DNA of 64,000 nt from Hysterium pulicare CBS 123377. Lineage: Eukaryota > Ascomycota > Dothideomycetes > Hysteriales > Hysteriaceae. A model generated the notes under the pieces. The model was not told where the DNA came from and did not search any database. It was given only the letters and a program-made list of their open reading frames with translations. Shown piece after piece: positions 21,165-33,220 of the stretch. Location of the stretch: positions 186,001-250,000 of the forward strand of contig AJFK01000093.1 of assembly GCA_000467715.1 (NCBI GenBank). Direction: 5' to 3'. Numbering within the stretch: position 1 is the stretch's first letter; each line of letters starts with the position of its first letter. The translations under genes and the position numbers were made by a program.

Positions 21165-24100
21165 ATGTCGGCGTTTGCACAGGCGCCGAATGCAGATATC
21201 ACTCCTCCCACTCGCTCAGAACGACCGCCATCCTCGAGACAACCCCTACCGAACGGACCTTGTAGTTATCGCGACTTGACCATCGGGTCTTGTGGATGTA
21301 ATCAATTTTGGGACAAATGCAGTGCAGAGCTCCACGCAGCCAGCACAGAGCATCGCCCAAGTAGCGAGCGATCTACTTGGTGCGTCTGCGGGCATCATGC
21401 CTGCTTCCACAAGTTTGAGTGTCGAGCTAGTGGTGGGAGTCTTCTCTCACCTTTAGCACCGGCTTCTACTTCTGCTCATTCCAGACGCGAGGGGCTCGGT
21501 CAATTGCGACCTACATTACATGGACACATACCAAGAGGTCTCGGGAGAGTCGACGAGGAACTACAATTGTCGGATGGAAGTCAGGGAAATCCATCAGGCC
21601 GCTCAAAGAGCGCCCAGCCAGTGCCTCGGCAACGACTCTCCCAGCTACGTGCTGACAGCCATGCTGCTCTGAGCCAAGCTTCCCGGGATGTACTCTCTCA
21701 ACCGAGTACATCTTGTCTACCTCCGGTTCCTTCTGTATGCTTCCTGAGCTCTAATGAGTTTCGCCATCCGTTGTCCGGTGAACGCGGACAGGTGAGGCAT
21801 GATGGAGCCGGTCAACCAGACTCTAGTCTTCTTGGTCTTGGTCTTTTGATGAATGCTGGAAGCATTGGCAACTCGACTGACCGCCAACAGTTTGTCTCAA
21901 CTATACCAGGTGCTGATAATCCTCAAGATGGATCTCGCAGTGGATCGCAGATACCCTCCACCAAGGCTAATTCTATAGCCGAGGGTAATGAACGACAAAA
22001 TAGCCCGGTTCAGGGAGGCTTGGGCCATCACTGTGACCTTCCCCAGCTTGAAGTCAACGATACTATGCCAAACACATTCAATCCGGAGGACTTCCTTCAA
22101 AGTGCGACCGAGGTTGCAACGCCAAGTCTCGCGAATACGCCCGATCTTAGAGCAGCTGATCAAGCTGTTCAAGACACCAAAAGGCTTGTAGACACTCTTT
22201 TACGTTTGTCTGCCAATGCCGAGCGCAATACCACTGGTACTGAAACTCGCCCTAATAGCTCGAATTCTGGAGGTCGCCCGCAATTGCTACTGACCAACTC
22301 CCCTGCCACACCCCAGGAACAGCTTCAACATGCTTTAAGATCTGCTTCGCCCCAAATGCTACAACGGATAGCTTCTTATCTCGGTCCTCTTCATAATCTG
22401 TTAAATTCGATGCCAAACGTAGCCAACACCATGCGAGAGTTGACACAGCGTCTCGAGTCCCTAGAAAACAACTCCTTCAACCATGTCCAGCCCGAGGATG
22501 TGAATCAAGCTTTAGAAATGTTTGATGGCAGAGTACTAGACCTTGAAAGTCGCATGGACGAACATGACAAGCTACACGCAGCCATTGATGCTGATCAAGG
22601 CAGTCACAACAATTCTTTCACAAGACGCCGATTTGCTCCTCCCACAGAGTCATTTGCTTCAAATCACTCTTCGTCTGCACACTCTGTGACCTCGTCTGCA
22701 CTTATCGTGGCTGCAATAGATCGCAGGGAGATAGACACAGAATTCGAGGGCATTAAGGATCGTCTTGGTGTACTTGAGTCTGCAGCAATGCCCACATTTG
22801 GTGATCCTTGGCAAGTTGAAGTCGTGCTTCTGCCTTGGGGAAGGGACCTTCGTGGTATTTGGTATTCGACCGATGATCAAATGCATGACCAATCAAGAGT
22901 CACTACTCAGGATACCGAAGAATGGGCCGAATGGCCTCAGGCACGAAGTATGAGGTCCTCATCACGAAGCTCGTTGCCTGGGAATGAGGCAGAAAGCGGA
23001 TGGAGTAGTCAAGCCATCAGCGAATGGGCCGATACCATGGATGAATGGTTATCGCCCAAAGCTTGCGGAAGTAACAATCTTGTCTACAAGCGACTTCACA
23101 GCAGGGGATTCATCCGAAATGTGACCTTGAAAGGCGCGAATTCGATAGACATCCAAAACGCCATTGCAGACACCTTTGGTGATCTGCTAGAGCATTTGGA
23201 GTACTCACACGAAGCAAACGACAAGCAATCCGAGGCATCTGGTCGTACTGTCGGCTCGTACGCTGGGCTCAAGGCACCGTTCATCCCTCTCCGGAAGATC
23301 CTGAAATCTTCCAGACTTCGCTTTCTCACACCTGCCGAGATGTCAAGTTCAGCGCTTTGGACTGCGCAATTTCTATCCTCAGGTGTGTTGATGCGTGTCT
23401 CGGGAGGGCAGAAGAGACTCTACGTGACTCAGCGCGAGGCATATTTGCAGAACAGCGATCACCGCGATGACGGATGGACATGGCAGCGTCTACGCGAACT
23501 CCCTCGCTTTCGTCCCAACGTTGATACTCCGATGGAAGACAACGACGAACTGGGCCATTCCCACGTCGCTGAAGCAGACGCTCGAGAAGGCTGCTGGTCC
23601 TTTTATCCCGCCTACGATCCACCTATGAGCATTACTTCTTCATTCAGTAGTACCCACTCAGCACAGCTCTCGCTTCGGCCTGCGGAGCAAGCTCAATGGC
23701 GCAAATCAATCACACCATCCCCTCGTAGCAAAGCCAAAGAGCCTATCTCTCCGCTCTCAGAATTTCCTCCTCGTCGCCCGATCCACCGCCGCAATCGCAC
23801 AGCCTCTACATCCATCATCGAAGAAGCCACACTCAACATGCAAGGCCCATCCAAACGCCGTCTCCACACCTCATTCGACCAGCAACCCTCCATCCGTAAC
23901 TACTCCAACATCCCGCCCTCCCAATTCCAATCTTCGTCGCGCTCAGCAGCCAGCGCCACGATCTCGAAACCGAAACGTCGTCGACTCACTCATTCTCCCT
24001 CGCCTGGTCCCTCACACTCCCAGCCCAGCGCTAGAGCCCCTGCAACAGTGTGGATCAACAATACACCCCGGCGATCCAGAGAACCCCCTTCACCCTTCTA

Positions 24101-24572
24101 CTCTTCGCACCCGGAACTCCCGCGCTCGAATTCGGATACCACGAGTCGAAGCCAGAGATCCGTCTTCGGAGTTGCGGTGGGGAAGAACACCCCGTTCGCA
24201 TATGCGACACCGCATTCAGGTCTCGTAGGCCGTGATGGGTTTGGAGATATGGGAGAGGGCGATACGGAGGTTGATGACGACGATGACGCAGGGAGTTGGC
24301 ATGGAGTTGAAGGCGACGAAGACGATCAAACGCACGCAGCTAGCGAAGTTGAAGATGAAGATGCGCATGTCGACGATAGCGGTAGTGAGGATGAACTTGC
24401 TGCTCTTACTATACCCGGGGCCGAGATGGATGATGATCCAGCTAGTTTCTCGGCTGAAGAGGATGATAGCGGGTTTGGGGACGAGGATGAGGATGAGGAT
24501 GAGGAGTATGACTCTGAGCAGGACGCGCAGGTTGGAGAGGAGGAAGAATATGATGAGGATGGGGTGGAGTAA
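21165..24572 (+). CDS. Conserved large fungal protein with CGHH motif, function unknown
   Basis: One uninterrupted frame of 1135 codons. Visible parts: a short N-terminal Cys-rich element (YRDLTIGSCGC, then a spacer, then WCVCGHHACFH, residues ~35-88) that could bind a metal; a long Ser-rich disordered region; coiled coils near residues 420-475 and 520-540; a conserved-looking block FGDPWQVEVVLLPWGRDLRG (~545-565); another (FIPLRKILKSSRLRFLTPAE, ~705-725) followed by LRMRVSGGQKR-like sequence; a basic KPKRRRLTHS near 935 that could be a nuclear import signal; and a very acidic Asp/Glu-rich C-terminus from ~1025. It is probably nuclear. I do not recognise a named family. An upstream exon cannot be excluded. 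Confidence 0.75.
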   Translation: MSAFAQAPNADITPPTRSERPPSSRQPLPNGPCSYRDLTIGSCGCNQFWDKCSAELHAASTEHRPSSERSTWCVCGHHACFHKFECRASGGSLLSPLAPASTSAHSRREGLGQLRPTLHGHIPRGLGRVDEELQLSDGSQGNPSGRSKSAQPVPRQRLSQLRADSHAALSQASRDVLSQPSTSCLPPVPSVCFLSSNEFRHPLSGERGQVRHDGAGQPDSSLLGLGLLMNAGSIGNSTDRQQFVSTIPGADNPQDGSRSGSQIPSTKANSIAEGNERQNSPVQGGLGHHCDLPQLEVNDTMPNTFNPEDFLQSATEVATPSLANTPDLRAADQAVQDTKRLVDTLLRLSANAERNTTGTETRPNSSNSGGRPQLLLTNSPATPQEQLQHALRSASPQMLQRIASYLGPLHNLLNSMPNVANTMRELTQRLESLENNSFNHVQPEDVNQALEMFDGRVLDLESRMDEHDKLHAAIDADQGSHNNSFTRRRFAPPTESFASNHSSSAHSVTSSALIVAAIDRREIDTEFEGIKDRLGVLESAAMPTFGDPWQVEVVLLPWGRDLRGIWYSTDDQMHDQSRVTTQDTEEWAEWPQARSMRSSSRSSLPGNEAESGWSSQAISEWADTMDEWLSPKACGSNNLVYKRLHSRGFIRNVTLKGANSIDIQNAIADTFGDLLEHLEYSHEANDKQSEASGRTVGSYAGLKAPFIPLRKILKSSRLRFLTPAEMSSSALWTAQFLSSGVLMRVSGGQKRLYVTQREAYLQNSDHRDDGWTWQRLRELPRFRPNVDTPMEDNDELGHSHVAEADAREGCWSFYPAYDPPMSITSSFSSTHSAQLSLRPAEQAQWRKSITPSPRSKAKEPISPLSEFPPRRPIHRRNRTASTSIIEEATLNMQGPSKRRLHTSFDQQPSIRNYSNIPPSQFQSSSRSAASATISKPKRRRLTHSPSPGPSHSQPSARAPATVWINNTPRRSREPPSPFYSSHPELPRSNSDTTSRSQRSVFGVAVGKNTPFAYATPHSGLVGRDGFGDMGEGDTEVDDDDDAGSWHGVEGDEDDQTHAASEVEDEDAHVDDSGSEDELAALTIPGAEMDDDPASFSAEEDDSGFGDEDEDEDEEYDSEQDAQVGEEEEYDEDGVE

Positions 24573-27500
24573 GGGTTGCTTCTTTTGGGCTTCTTGGGAG
24601 GCTTTCCACCTATCTACTTGGATACTTTCCGGATTTTGGGGCCATTTGGTAGGCGGCACTGGACATGGCCCGCTTCATATTTCTCATCTCGGAATGGGAT
24701 TCTTGGATAGGGATTGGCTAGGGGCACGGCACGGCACGGCAGGTATCGGTGGGCTGTCAGGCGGCATTTCAAACAGATCTTCTAGGAGCGCGACATGTTT
24801 CACTTTTTTGTATCACTACATCTCTTTTTCGGATCTTTGATTGTCTTCTGCTCTCTTGGCGCCGCTGTTTTTTTATTTCTCAGCGAAAGCCGTTTCAGCA
24901 GATTTATATATTCTCCCATCTCTGCTCGCGTTTGCATGGTAGATGAAGGAGGGAGGGAGTAGGATGATGATCGAGCATGTACGTTTAGATGGCTGTTCGC
25001 TAAAATATTTTTTCCTTGAACATGTGATACACACTGGTCTTGATTCAGATACGAGAGTGAGTGACATGGTCGTGATGATAGGCTTTTCATATTGCTAGGA
25101 CGCAGGCTAAAGATCCACGCGACTTCGAAGTTGATAAGACTGCTAACCGCAAAGCAATCAGCTTCTGGCATACATATCAGAAGCGTGAAAGTTGGGATAT
25201 GAGAAAATGGAACTTGGGTATGATGTAAATTGAACTCCTTCATCTGGTCCCCTTTCCCTTCGCATCAAAACCACGTTCGCCTCCAAAAAGATGGAATACG
25301 AACCTCGTGCGGTAAACCATCCATTCACAACCCGTCGCAGAAATCGCTTTAGCTTCTGTATATAGCAGGAACACCCATGTGGTCTAGAATCCTGCAGGTA
25401 TGGAGGTAACAATATGTAAGTAGCTACTGAAAGTGGGATATCTTGCTCCAGCCTTATTCTTTACTACAGGATGCGTATGAGGAGTAGATGAGAACCCAAA
25501 AGGAAGTTTCTAACCCGTTGATGGGGCAAAGCGATACCCACCATCTTGCTCAGTCCCACTATAGAGACTCACTCTTCTGCCTTATCTTTAACTTCTATCG
25601 CTAGGTCCATAAGTAGACTTTCTTTCGTAGCCGGAAGCAACGGCATTTTGGACTTCCCAAAGGAGCAAGCAGTAAATCACGTAGGCCAAGCTTCTCGATC
25701 ATGAAACGTTAGCTTACCACATACATACATGAGAAGCTTCCCATTGGGATCGAATTTCAGTTTGGATCAATGACTGTATCGGGGAAAGCGCTTACGGGGA
25801 GGTTAGTAGATCCGTCGGGTTGGTTTCTGAGCCGAGTGCATCCTTCCTCGGATGAATTGTTAGAGCCGTTTGAAGGAAGCATCTAATGAACAATCACAGT
25901 TTCAGATCTTTTGTGGCCCTTCCGTTCTGGGTGTAATACTTTCCGACCCTGGTCTCAGTCTTTCGGTCTAGTCGGGAGGATCTTTGCGGATTTCAAGTAC
26001 ATGTAGCTCAGTGTACGGTGTTAGCCATGCACAACGCCTATGACCATGGTTTCTTTCATCAGAACTGTAATTAGTACGCTCGCATATGGTTCCTTCGAAG
26101 CTCGAAGCTCGAAGCTTTCAACACGTTACTGGGGGCCCGATCGACCTTACTACAACCGGAACACGAAGGAGCTACGTTATGGTAAATAAGCGATAGGTTG
26201 GAGAAGTAGTAAAGTCGTACATAGAGCAACTTTGAAGCTCTGTGTGCGGCGTAGGCTCGAGTAAAACATGGGGAATTATTAAAATTCTGCATTAGGCCAA
26301 AGGGATCGTATGGTTAATTGAACCCTAGCCTGAGGATGGAAGTAGGAATCTAGCGAAAGCGGCTGGTTTTGGGAAGTTGATCAAAAGCGGTGACGGCTCT
26401 AGGGCTTCTTCGGTGACCGGTATAAAGGGTGCGCCTTACGGTGCGCCGCACCTGGAATACGTCCTTTGGAGGCTTTGTTGAGATCGGTGGTGGTACATAT
26501 GTATTGGAAACAATTCAACCTTGTGCAAAAAGCCCCGAGTCTTTTAGCCCCCAATTGTGATGCGTCTGTTCCTTCAACCCCGATGATGATTGTGGCGTCA
26601 CCAACAGAGGTGTACAAGAAAGGCGTATAGATTCATTCTTTAGCTGTATGATTCGCAAGTAGTGTAGGACAAGTTAAATGAAAACTGGGATGTTGTGCAG
26701 ATCAAGCAAAGTCCGAAGGATTTTATTTGCATCTTGCCTTGCAACCGATAGTATATGCTGAGGGTGCGCAAAAGGGGGCCTTGATGAGTGTAGCCAATAA
26801 ACGAAGGTAGTATGTAGTGCCTATAACGGCGCAGCAACTTGTCCGAGGTAACAAGGCAGACGAGCGTGAGCAATGCTAGATAGTCCCAATTACTCGGTGT
26901 TTATCTACTAAATTGTTTGCTGCCTTGTTGGGGTCACCTTCGAGGCTGGATGTTTTGCCATGGCTTGGTTTTGATTGGAGGTTAATGAATCCTTCCCCGG
27001 TTTGTGTTCTGCACGCACAGAGCCTGAAACTTTAAACGTAGAGATAACGGAAAAGGAGCAATAAACTCATGTGAAACTCTACGGGAATGAATAGGAAGCT
27101 GAAAATTGCAACACACGAAAAGTATTTGACGTTATTCGGCACTTTTTTCCAAATCAAGGTATTGAAGCAGGAAAAAGATAAAACATCCTAAAGCTGTAAG
27201 GTTCTCTAATACTGCAAGCTAGGAGCTTTTGGAATCCGTAACGAGTCAATCCTATGTTAAGGTTCTGAGGTAAGCTGCTTGTCAGTGGAGAGGCGCCCGC
27301 ACAGGAGGCCAGTGACACCGTGAATCCTGATAACATCCGCAGGATTGCTGATCAAAGAAGGCGAAGGAACGTTGTTACCGACCCAGCCCAATCTCGCGCA
27401 CCCTGGGAATCTTAAATTAAGAACTTTATGCCTAGATACGGATTGCGGCGCAAAGCTGGGCCCGACATCGCGGTTCTGTCGTCCCTGTTTCTTCGCTGAG

Positions 27501-30500
27501 GTGAGCACGGGATTAAGTTCGCAGGCCTTTGCGCCTGTATACCTTATTCGTACAAGGCTTAGTCCGAGATTAAATGATGTTTCTGTTGGGCTCGTGGTAC
27601 CAAACGCAAGTAATATGTCGTCGATTGTGCGAACCCGGATTTCGCAAGTTGAGCAATATATTGCCGGAATCTTGGCTGGCAGCATCAAGGCCTCTTTGGG
27701 GGTTGTCGGTCGAGAAACGTCCAGGAAAGCTTCAGTTCGATCTGGCGCCATCTGGACACGAATCGTACCAGCCCGGTTGCTTGGCCTACCTTAATTTTGA
27801 GAACATGGCGGGATGCCAGCGCTACTTTAGAAGGAAAGGCGCTGATCTAGAACTTGGAACCGAACGCGACGGTGGCTGAAGGAGGCGGTGGGCCCTCCAC
27901 TGCTGAAGTCAGCGTGGATAATGTCCTGAAGAGGCATTCTCTGCGCGGGCTCTCAGTGGGGGGGAAGGGGAGCCGAGTGGACGGCTTTCTGCAATGCAGA
28001 ATGCAGGGAGAAGCCTCGTGAAGGCAGCATCATCACATTTGGCTTATTGGCGGAGGCCCGCGCATAGCATTCACAACTCAGGCCGAAAACATGCTCGATG
28101 GAGGGCAGGAGGCGTTTTTGTCGACGCCTTGTGGATGGTCCAGCGGGACAAGCGGGACATTAACTTTTAACCTTATCTTCAACCATGCCACCCAACCGAA
28201 GATCGTATGATTCGGGGCCAAGCTCTCGTTCGCATGCCCCCTGGAGCACTTCCTCGGCCATGGTCTACTATTTATTCACATATTGGAGGACGGTGCCGTG
28301 TCTTCTTGTGCAAGTAAGGGGCCGTATGATGAAATACTTAGTCGAAATTCGTTTGAGACCCCCGTTGCCTTTCTGATTGCCCAGTTTTGTGGAGACCTTA
28401 GGCCTTCATGATGTTCCTCCCTAGCAAGCTCCATTCAACGCTGACGCGGCCTGCCTCCGTGCAAGCCGAGCCCGCCGTTTACACGACGCCGACCACCTAC
28501 GAATGCGCTTTAACACATGCTCTTGATTAATGGGCGGCTTGGCCAAGTATCGAAACAAACCCGCGTTTACATCTTGGCAGGCTCTTGTGTAACCCGACCC
28601 AATAATTTATGACTCGGTCTAATGTCTCGCTGTGGCAAGCTGAGACGCCAGTCAATCGAGCTCCTTGCGCTCGACGTCGCTGAAAATGGGTGCTGCGTAA
28701 CAAAGCCTCGCACGACGACTGGCTTCGGCCAGGCTGTTGGGCAAAAACGCCCAGGTCGATAACGGCCGCGCAAGAGTTGGCACCAAGGACTCCATTCAGA
28801 AACATGCCGGATTGATTCGCGTGGAAATGCCGGCGCAGCAGCCATGCGATGATGATGGCGACGTGCGTGTTTGTGTCGGGAAGATCAGCACACATCCATA
28901 CCTACTTGTACATGGAATCTAGCAACGACTTTCGACAGGAGTCTATTTCGGAACTTGGAAGAATGTTCGATATACGAGGATGGGCCCTGTCAGCCATAAG
29001 CGTGGACGCCAAACCTGGCTGTGTGGTGCGGGTACGGAGTAAGCTTAAGTGCAATATGCTCCATCGTAGGCTTATCGCAGACTAGCCGAGCGCGATTACG
29101 TGGAGAGCGAGAGCGAGTGTGGAGCCGAGCGGAAGCCATTCCAAGAAGGACTCCGCATCGACGCATGCTCCAGGGCTTGCATCGTGAGAATCATTGGCTC
29201 CACTCTTGCCGCTCCCTGCGACTGTCCGCTGCCGGTTTTTATTTTTCTGTGTGCGAGGGTGGACGCTTGCATCTGTGTGACGAAGCAACAAACCGTCATC
29301 AGCGGAGGACTGTCCAAGACAGGTAGTCGCTAGGGAGAGTGCGAGATAAAGAGAATCATCGAGCGACCCAAGACATACTAACATCAGGCCGCTGACTTCT
29401 GACAAAGGTACCTAAGCGCGCCGAGAGGCACAGCAGAGACCGCCAGGACGCCAAGCACTGCCATGACCGCCAGAGTTCGCGTGGAGCACAGTCAGTCGAA
29501 CAGCAGCGACACGTTGCTCCGTGTCCGATGGATGGAGTCGGACCAAATAGAGTGCTCGCCCAGCGGCAGTCTGCGGTCAGCCGGAGAGCAGTATCACAAG
29601 AGTAGCAGCCTTTTGTTGCGCATGACGGACTTTTCACCACCATCAAGATGCCAGGGCTTGGGGCCGCGGCTGGGGGTCGCAGCCGGGATGGGATTGGACT
29701 GGCCAAGAGATGGAAGGCTTGTCGCCTTTAAAGATTAGGATTAGGTTGATTAGCGTCGTTTAAAGTTATGAGAGAGTGCCTTAGGGGAAAGCTTGGCCGA
29801 TCGAGGCTTTGGCCCTTTGGGTTGAGGACAAAGTCGCCTGTTGGGCCGTCCCAAAGTCGAATCAGATACATAATGTTTCTGGCGTCTGAGGAGGACAGCG
29901 TTGCGGCGTCGCACCGAGCAGTAAGGGAGGCGCACCTCGCAGGCCCTCCATGATCCAACCGGTGCGGCGAGGCCAACGAGCAAGCATTCAGCTCCGCCTT
30001 GACTTGTTCTGGGATTGTGCAGGCCCAGGGTAGACAAAGTTAGAAGCCAACGGCGTTTAATAAAGCTTGTCCCGACTCCTTGACGGGCCTTATTTCGCTA
30101 TCAGCGCGCCACACCAAGCCGTCGGGGACGATCACTGACCCAGGGCGGCGCCGAGCAAAGCGTTGGTGCATTCCGCTCAATTCATACTTTGAGGCACGCC
30201 TACCCACAGGCGCATCCATTATTTCACTCTGCTTCCACGATTCCACCGCCTCCCTCACCTCCCGCCGCCTGTCCTCCTCGCCACACCTTCTCTCCGTTTC
30301 ATCCTCCGCTCTTTTGTTTCAAATGCCCTTGGAGAACACCTGGACTTTTGAACCGACTACGCTGTCCTCGGCTTCGCTCCTGCAGTGACGCGTCAATACG
30401 TACTATTACGACAGCGCTAATTCGTCCTAATACGCCCTTACTCTGGTGAGTTTACGCAACAAAACACATTTTGTTTCCTCATCCTTTGAATCTGGCTTGG

Positions 30501-30982
30501 CTCCTCCAGCCACACAAGGATTCCTATCACAACCTCATCCACCACATCATCGAGCTCGTCAGAGCCGCATCACCTCCCACCAGCCTCATTGGCTACTACT
30601 ACGAGGCTGCACCGAGCATTACTCAGGCGACGGTATTGCGTATGGCAAGTCCAACTGTCCTGTGCCGCGTTGCGATCCTCATATTGCCGTAACACCTGCT
30701 TCGCCGCCTCGCCGCATCCTTCAGTCAAGGGTCGTTGCCATAACCGCCAGACTGTATTTGGGAGGTCTATTTTCAGCCTTCCCTTTTCACTTCGCTCCAC
30801 ATAGCTTATTTCTCGAACTGGGTTAACACATATGCTTTTTCAGTTTCCATGAAACTCTAAAACTAGTGACTTTCGCTTCTCACCTGGAACCACAGTTCCT
30901 CCACACCTTTCCACCTTGAACAGCAGCAGTCACCGAAGCACACGAAAACTTCATTCATCTAACTTCCCTCACCGTCTTCGCC
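24573..30982. other. Gene desert, 6.4 kb, upstream of the WOPR regulator
   Basis: No frame here has a recognisable domain or consistent coding character. The longest pair, minus 27751-27257 (164 aa) and plus 27345-27794 (149 aa), overlap on opposite strands and are both compositionally unremarkable. Small repeats: CACGG repeated four times near 24724-24742, and TCGAAGC repeated three times at about 26094-26115. The last ~800 bases before 30983 are C/T-rich like a long promoter and leader. Giant upstream regions are typical of WOPR master regulators, so much of this may be regulatory. Confidence 0.45.
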
Positions 30983-32470
30983 ATGGAGACGTACAACGGA
31001 CATGTACGCACTCCATCAGATGCTATCCTCCTCTTCGAAGCTTGTCGCATCGGTCTCTTACCACGCGTACAACGACGACTGTCCGAGAAAGAACGACAGC
31101 AGATAAAATCGGGCTCAGTCTTTGTGTGGGATGAAAGGGAAGCTGGCATGCGAAGGTGGACCGATGGGAAATCATGGAGTGCAAGTCGAGTTTCTGGCAG
31201 CTTCTTGACTTATCGAGAGATGGAAGGGAAACGAGGAGGGAACGGCTTCGCTCCACCAGTACAAGCAGCAAAGAAGCCTACAAAGTCGCCTGATGGATCG
31301 AAGGGGGATGATTCCGACGAGGATGGCCCAGATGGATATCGTTACAAACCGGACGGTCTCATGAAACAATCTTTCAGCATCACAACCTCGAGTGGACAGC
31401 ATCTGCATCTGATCAGCTACTATGCTCGTTCACACCCAGCGGCGACTAACCTTCAGCAACCAACACAGGACCCATCCCTTCGCCACATTCGTCCACCAAA
31501 GAACATGTACCCTGAATCGACGGTCAACGAGACTTCGAGCGTCCCTGCCGTGACCCGAGGTCCAATGGGCGGTTCACCGTACGCTCATGCTCCTTCACCA
31601 CATCAAGCAGCAATGGGGTCACCTTACAGTCGACCTGTACCTGCACCTGCAGGCTACATTCCCGCCGGCAACTGGCCACCAACACCAAATGGTACTCCCC
31701 CATACCAATATGGCTACTATCCAGCGCAGGGGCCCCCTCCCCCAGGTCATTCTCCGATCCACTATGCTTATCCGCCACATGCATATGCACAGCACCCACC
31801 TGGACCGACTGTATTTGACAGGCCTCCTCCACCGATTAGCACGAGTGCTCTGCCACCGCCGCCACCGACTCATCTTGCTGGGCCACCGAATGGTCACCCT
31901 CAATATATTGCACACCCACCGCAGTTTATGCCTAACCCGTCACCACGAGCTGTTCAAGCTACTCAACTGCCCCAGCAACCGCCGCATACCAATGGCTATT
32001 CGAACGGTCACCAGATCGATCCAAGACTCGCACCGTCCGAGCATACCAATGGCTATTTGAACGGTCACCAGGTTGATCCAAGACTCACGCAGCCGGAGCA
32101 TACGCAAGGACCCCAACTTCCCGCATTGAATGCACCTGCCGGTCAATCATCAATGAATAAGCCGCCGTCACCACAACCCGCGGAGCCGAGATCACAGAAC
32201 TCAGATTCATTAACAGTTCCCGAAACGAATGGCGCTAGCAATGCTCCTTCTCCTGCTCGAACTATCCCAAGCGTCGACTCCTTGCTCAATAGCCATCTTG
32301 CTGAGAACGTTGCAGACGGCCGGGCTGATCAGACCAATAGCCGATCGGGCAGCAAGAGTCCCAATAGCAATGCCAGAGCCACTCGAGATATTCCTGGGGA
32401 CAGGCTTGACAGTCACGCTGCAGATCAAAAGGCATTGCGCAAACTTAACTCTATGATGCTCATTCGATGA
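30983..32470 (+). CDS. Gti1/Pac2-family (WOPR) transcription factor
   Basis: A single-exon frame of 495 codons. The N-terminal WOPRa half is clear: YNGHVRTPSDAILLFEACRI at residues 3-22, then RRLSEKERQQIKSGSVFVWD, and REAGMRRWTDGKSWSASRVS, SGSFLTYREME. The WOPRb half (LMKQSFSITTSSGQHLHLIS, YYARSHPA) follows after a linker at about residue 130. The remaining ~320 residues are Pro/Gln/Tyr/His-rich and disordered, as in other members. WOPR proteins bind DNA directly and control morphological switching, sporulation, effector expression or mating; the Pac2 branch (shorter, with WTDGKSWSASR) fits better than the Wor1/Ryp1 branch. It contains a near-exact internal duplication near residues 335-375 (NGYSNGHQIDPRLAPSEH versus NGYLNGHQVDPRLTQPEH). 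Confidence 0.92.
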   Translation: METYNGHVRTPSDAILLFEACRIGLLPRVQRRLSEKERQQIKSGSVFVWDEREAGMRRWTDGKSWSASRVSGSFLTYREMEGKRGGNGFAPPVQAAKKPTKSPDGSKGDDSDEDGPDGYRYKPDGLMKQSFSITTSSGQHLHLISYYARSHPAATNLQQPTQDPSLRHIRPPKNMYPESTVNETSSVPAVTRGPMGGSPYAHAPSPHQAAMGSPYSRPVPAPAGYIPAGNWPPTPNGTPPYQYGYYPAQGPPPPGHSPIHYAYPPHAYAQHPPGPTVFDRPPPPISTSALPPPPPTHLAGPPNGHPQYIAHPPQFMPNPSPRAVQATQLPQQPPHTNGYSNGHQIDPRLAPSEHTNGYLNGHQVDPRLTQPEHTQGPQLPALNAPAGQSSMNKPPSPQPAEPRSQNSDSLTVPETNGASNAPSPARTIPSVDSLLNSHLAENVADGRADQTNSRSGSKSPNSNARATRDIPGDRLDSHAADQKALRKLNSMMLIR

Positions 32471-33220
32471 GGATCCTGGGTGGCTACATCTTCAACCCAT
32501 TTCCTTCTGCTACTATAACTTTCCGATGGTGGGTCAATGTTGACTATTATCTTCTTTGTCATTGCGTGTTCACAAAAATGGGATAGACGGGCATGCTAAT
32601 TCTACGGGAACATGCTGGCCGATGCAATCACTGATAATATTAGCCTCGGCGCATCAGGTGCATTTGGGCGGTGATTATTGTGATTATTGTGTTTTTTTTT
32701 CATTCTCCACATTACCGGGCTACCATGGAGCGATATTTGCTCTGTTTCTAAATTGTGACATGAGCCACGGATGAGCTCTTAGGGACTTCTCATGCTTATA
32801 GCGAGTGTACAATATACTTGTTGATGGGAGCCTTCGGAAATACCTCTGGTTGTGGCTAGATTTGTGGGATCGAAGCGGATTGCTTCGGGATACGAATAGG
32901 CATATGTGTCCTGCGATGGAGTTTTCTCAATTGAACATGTTATACTTAACTTTTCCGGTGTGACACGTGCTCTCTTTTTAAGGTTTATCGAGTGACAGGA
33001 AGCCGCGATGGTCAAGCTTTGAATCGTGCTCTAGTATTTACCAAGAATCTAAATTTGACCATGCCATGGGTAATGTACCTGCTGTCCGAAGATGGTCTTG
33101 CACTCGACCATGGATCCGTCTTGAACCAGCGCCCCGTCCCACTTCTACATCTCTGAACACGTATAGGTGTAAAAATACCGGATCATTTGACGCTCTGCCT
33201 CAAATCACATGCGAACATTC
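32471..33220. other. Convergent intergenic, 0.75 kb
   Basis: 3' flanks of the WOPR gene (plus) and of the cytochrome b5 gene (minus). GTGATTATT repeats near 32675 precede a T run. No gene seen. Confidence 0.4.

Noticed and set aside
27257-27794. Overlapping opposite-strand frames of 164 and 149 codons
   Set aside because: Neither has a domain, good start context or coding-like composition, and both being open together points to chance lack of stops.
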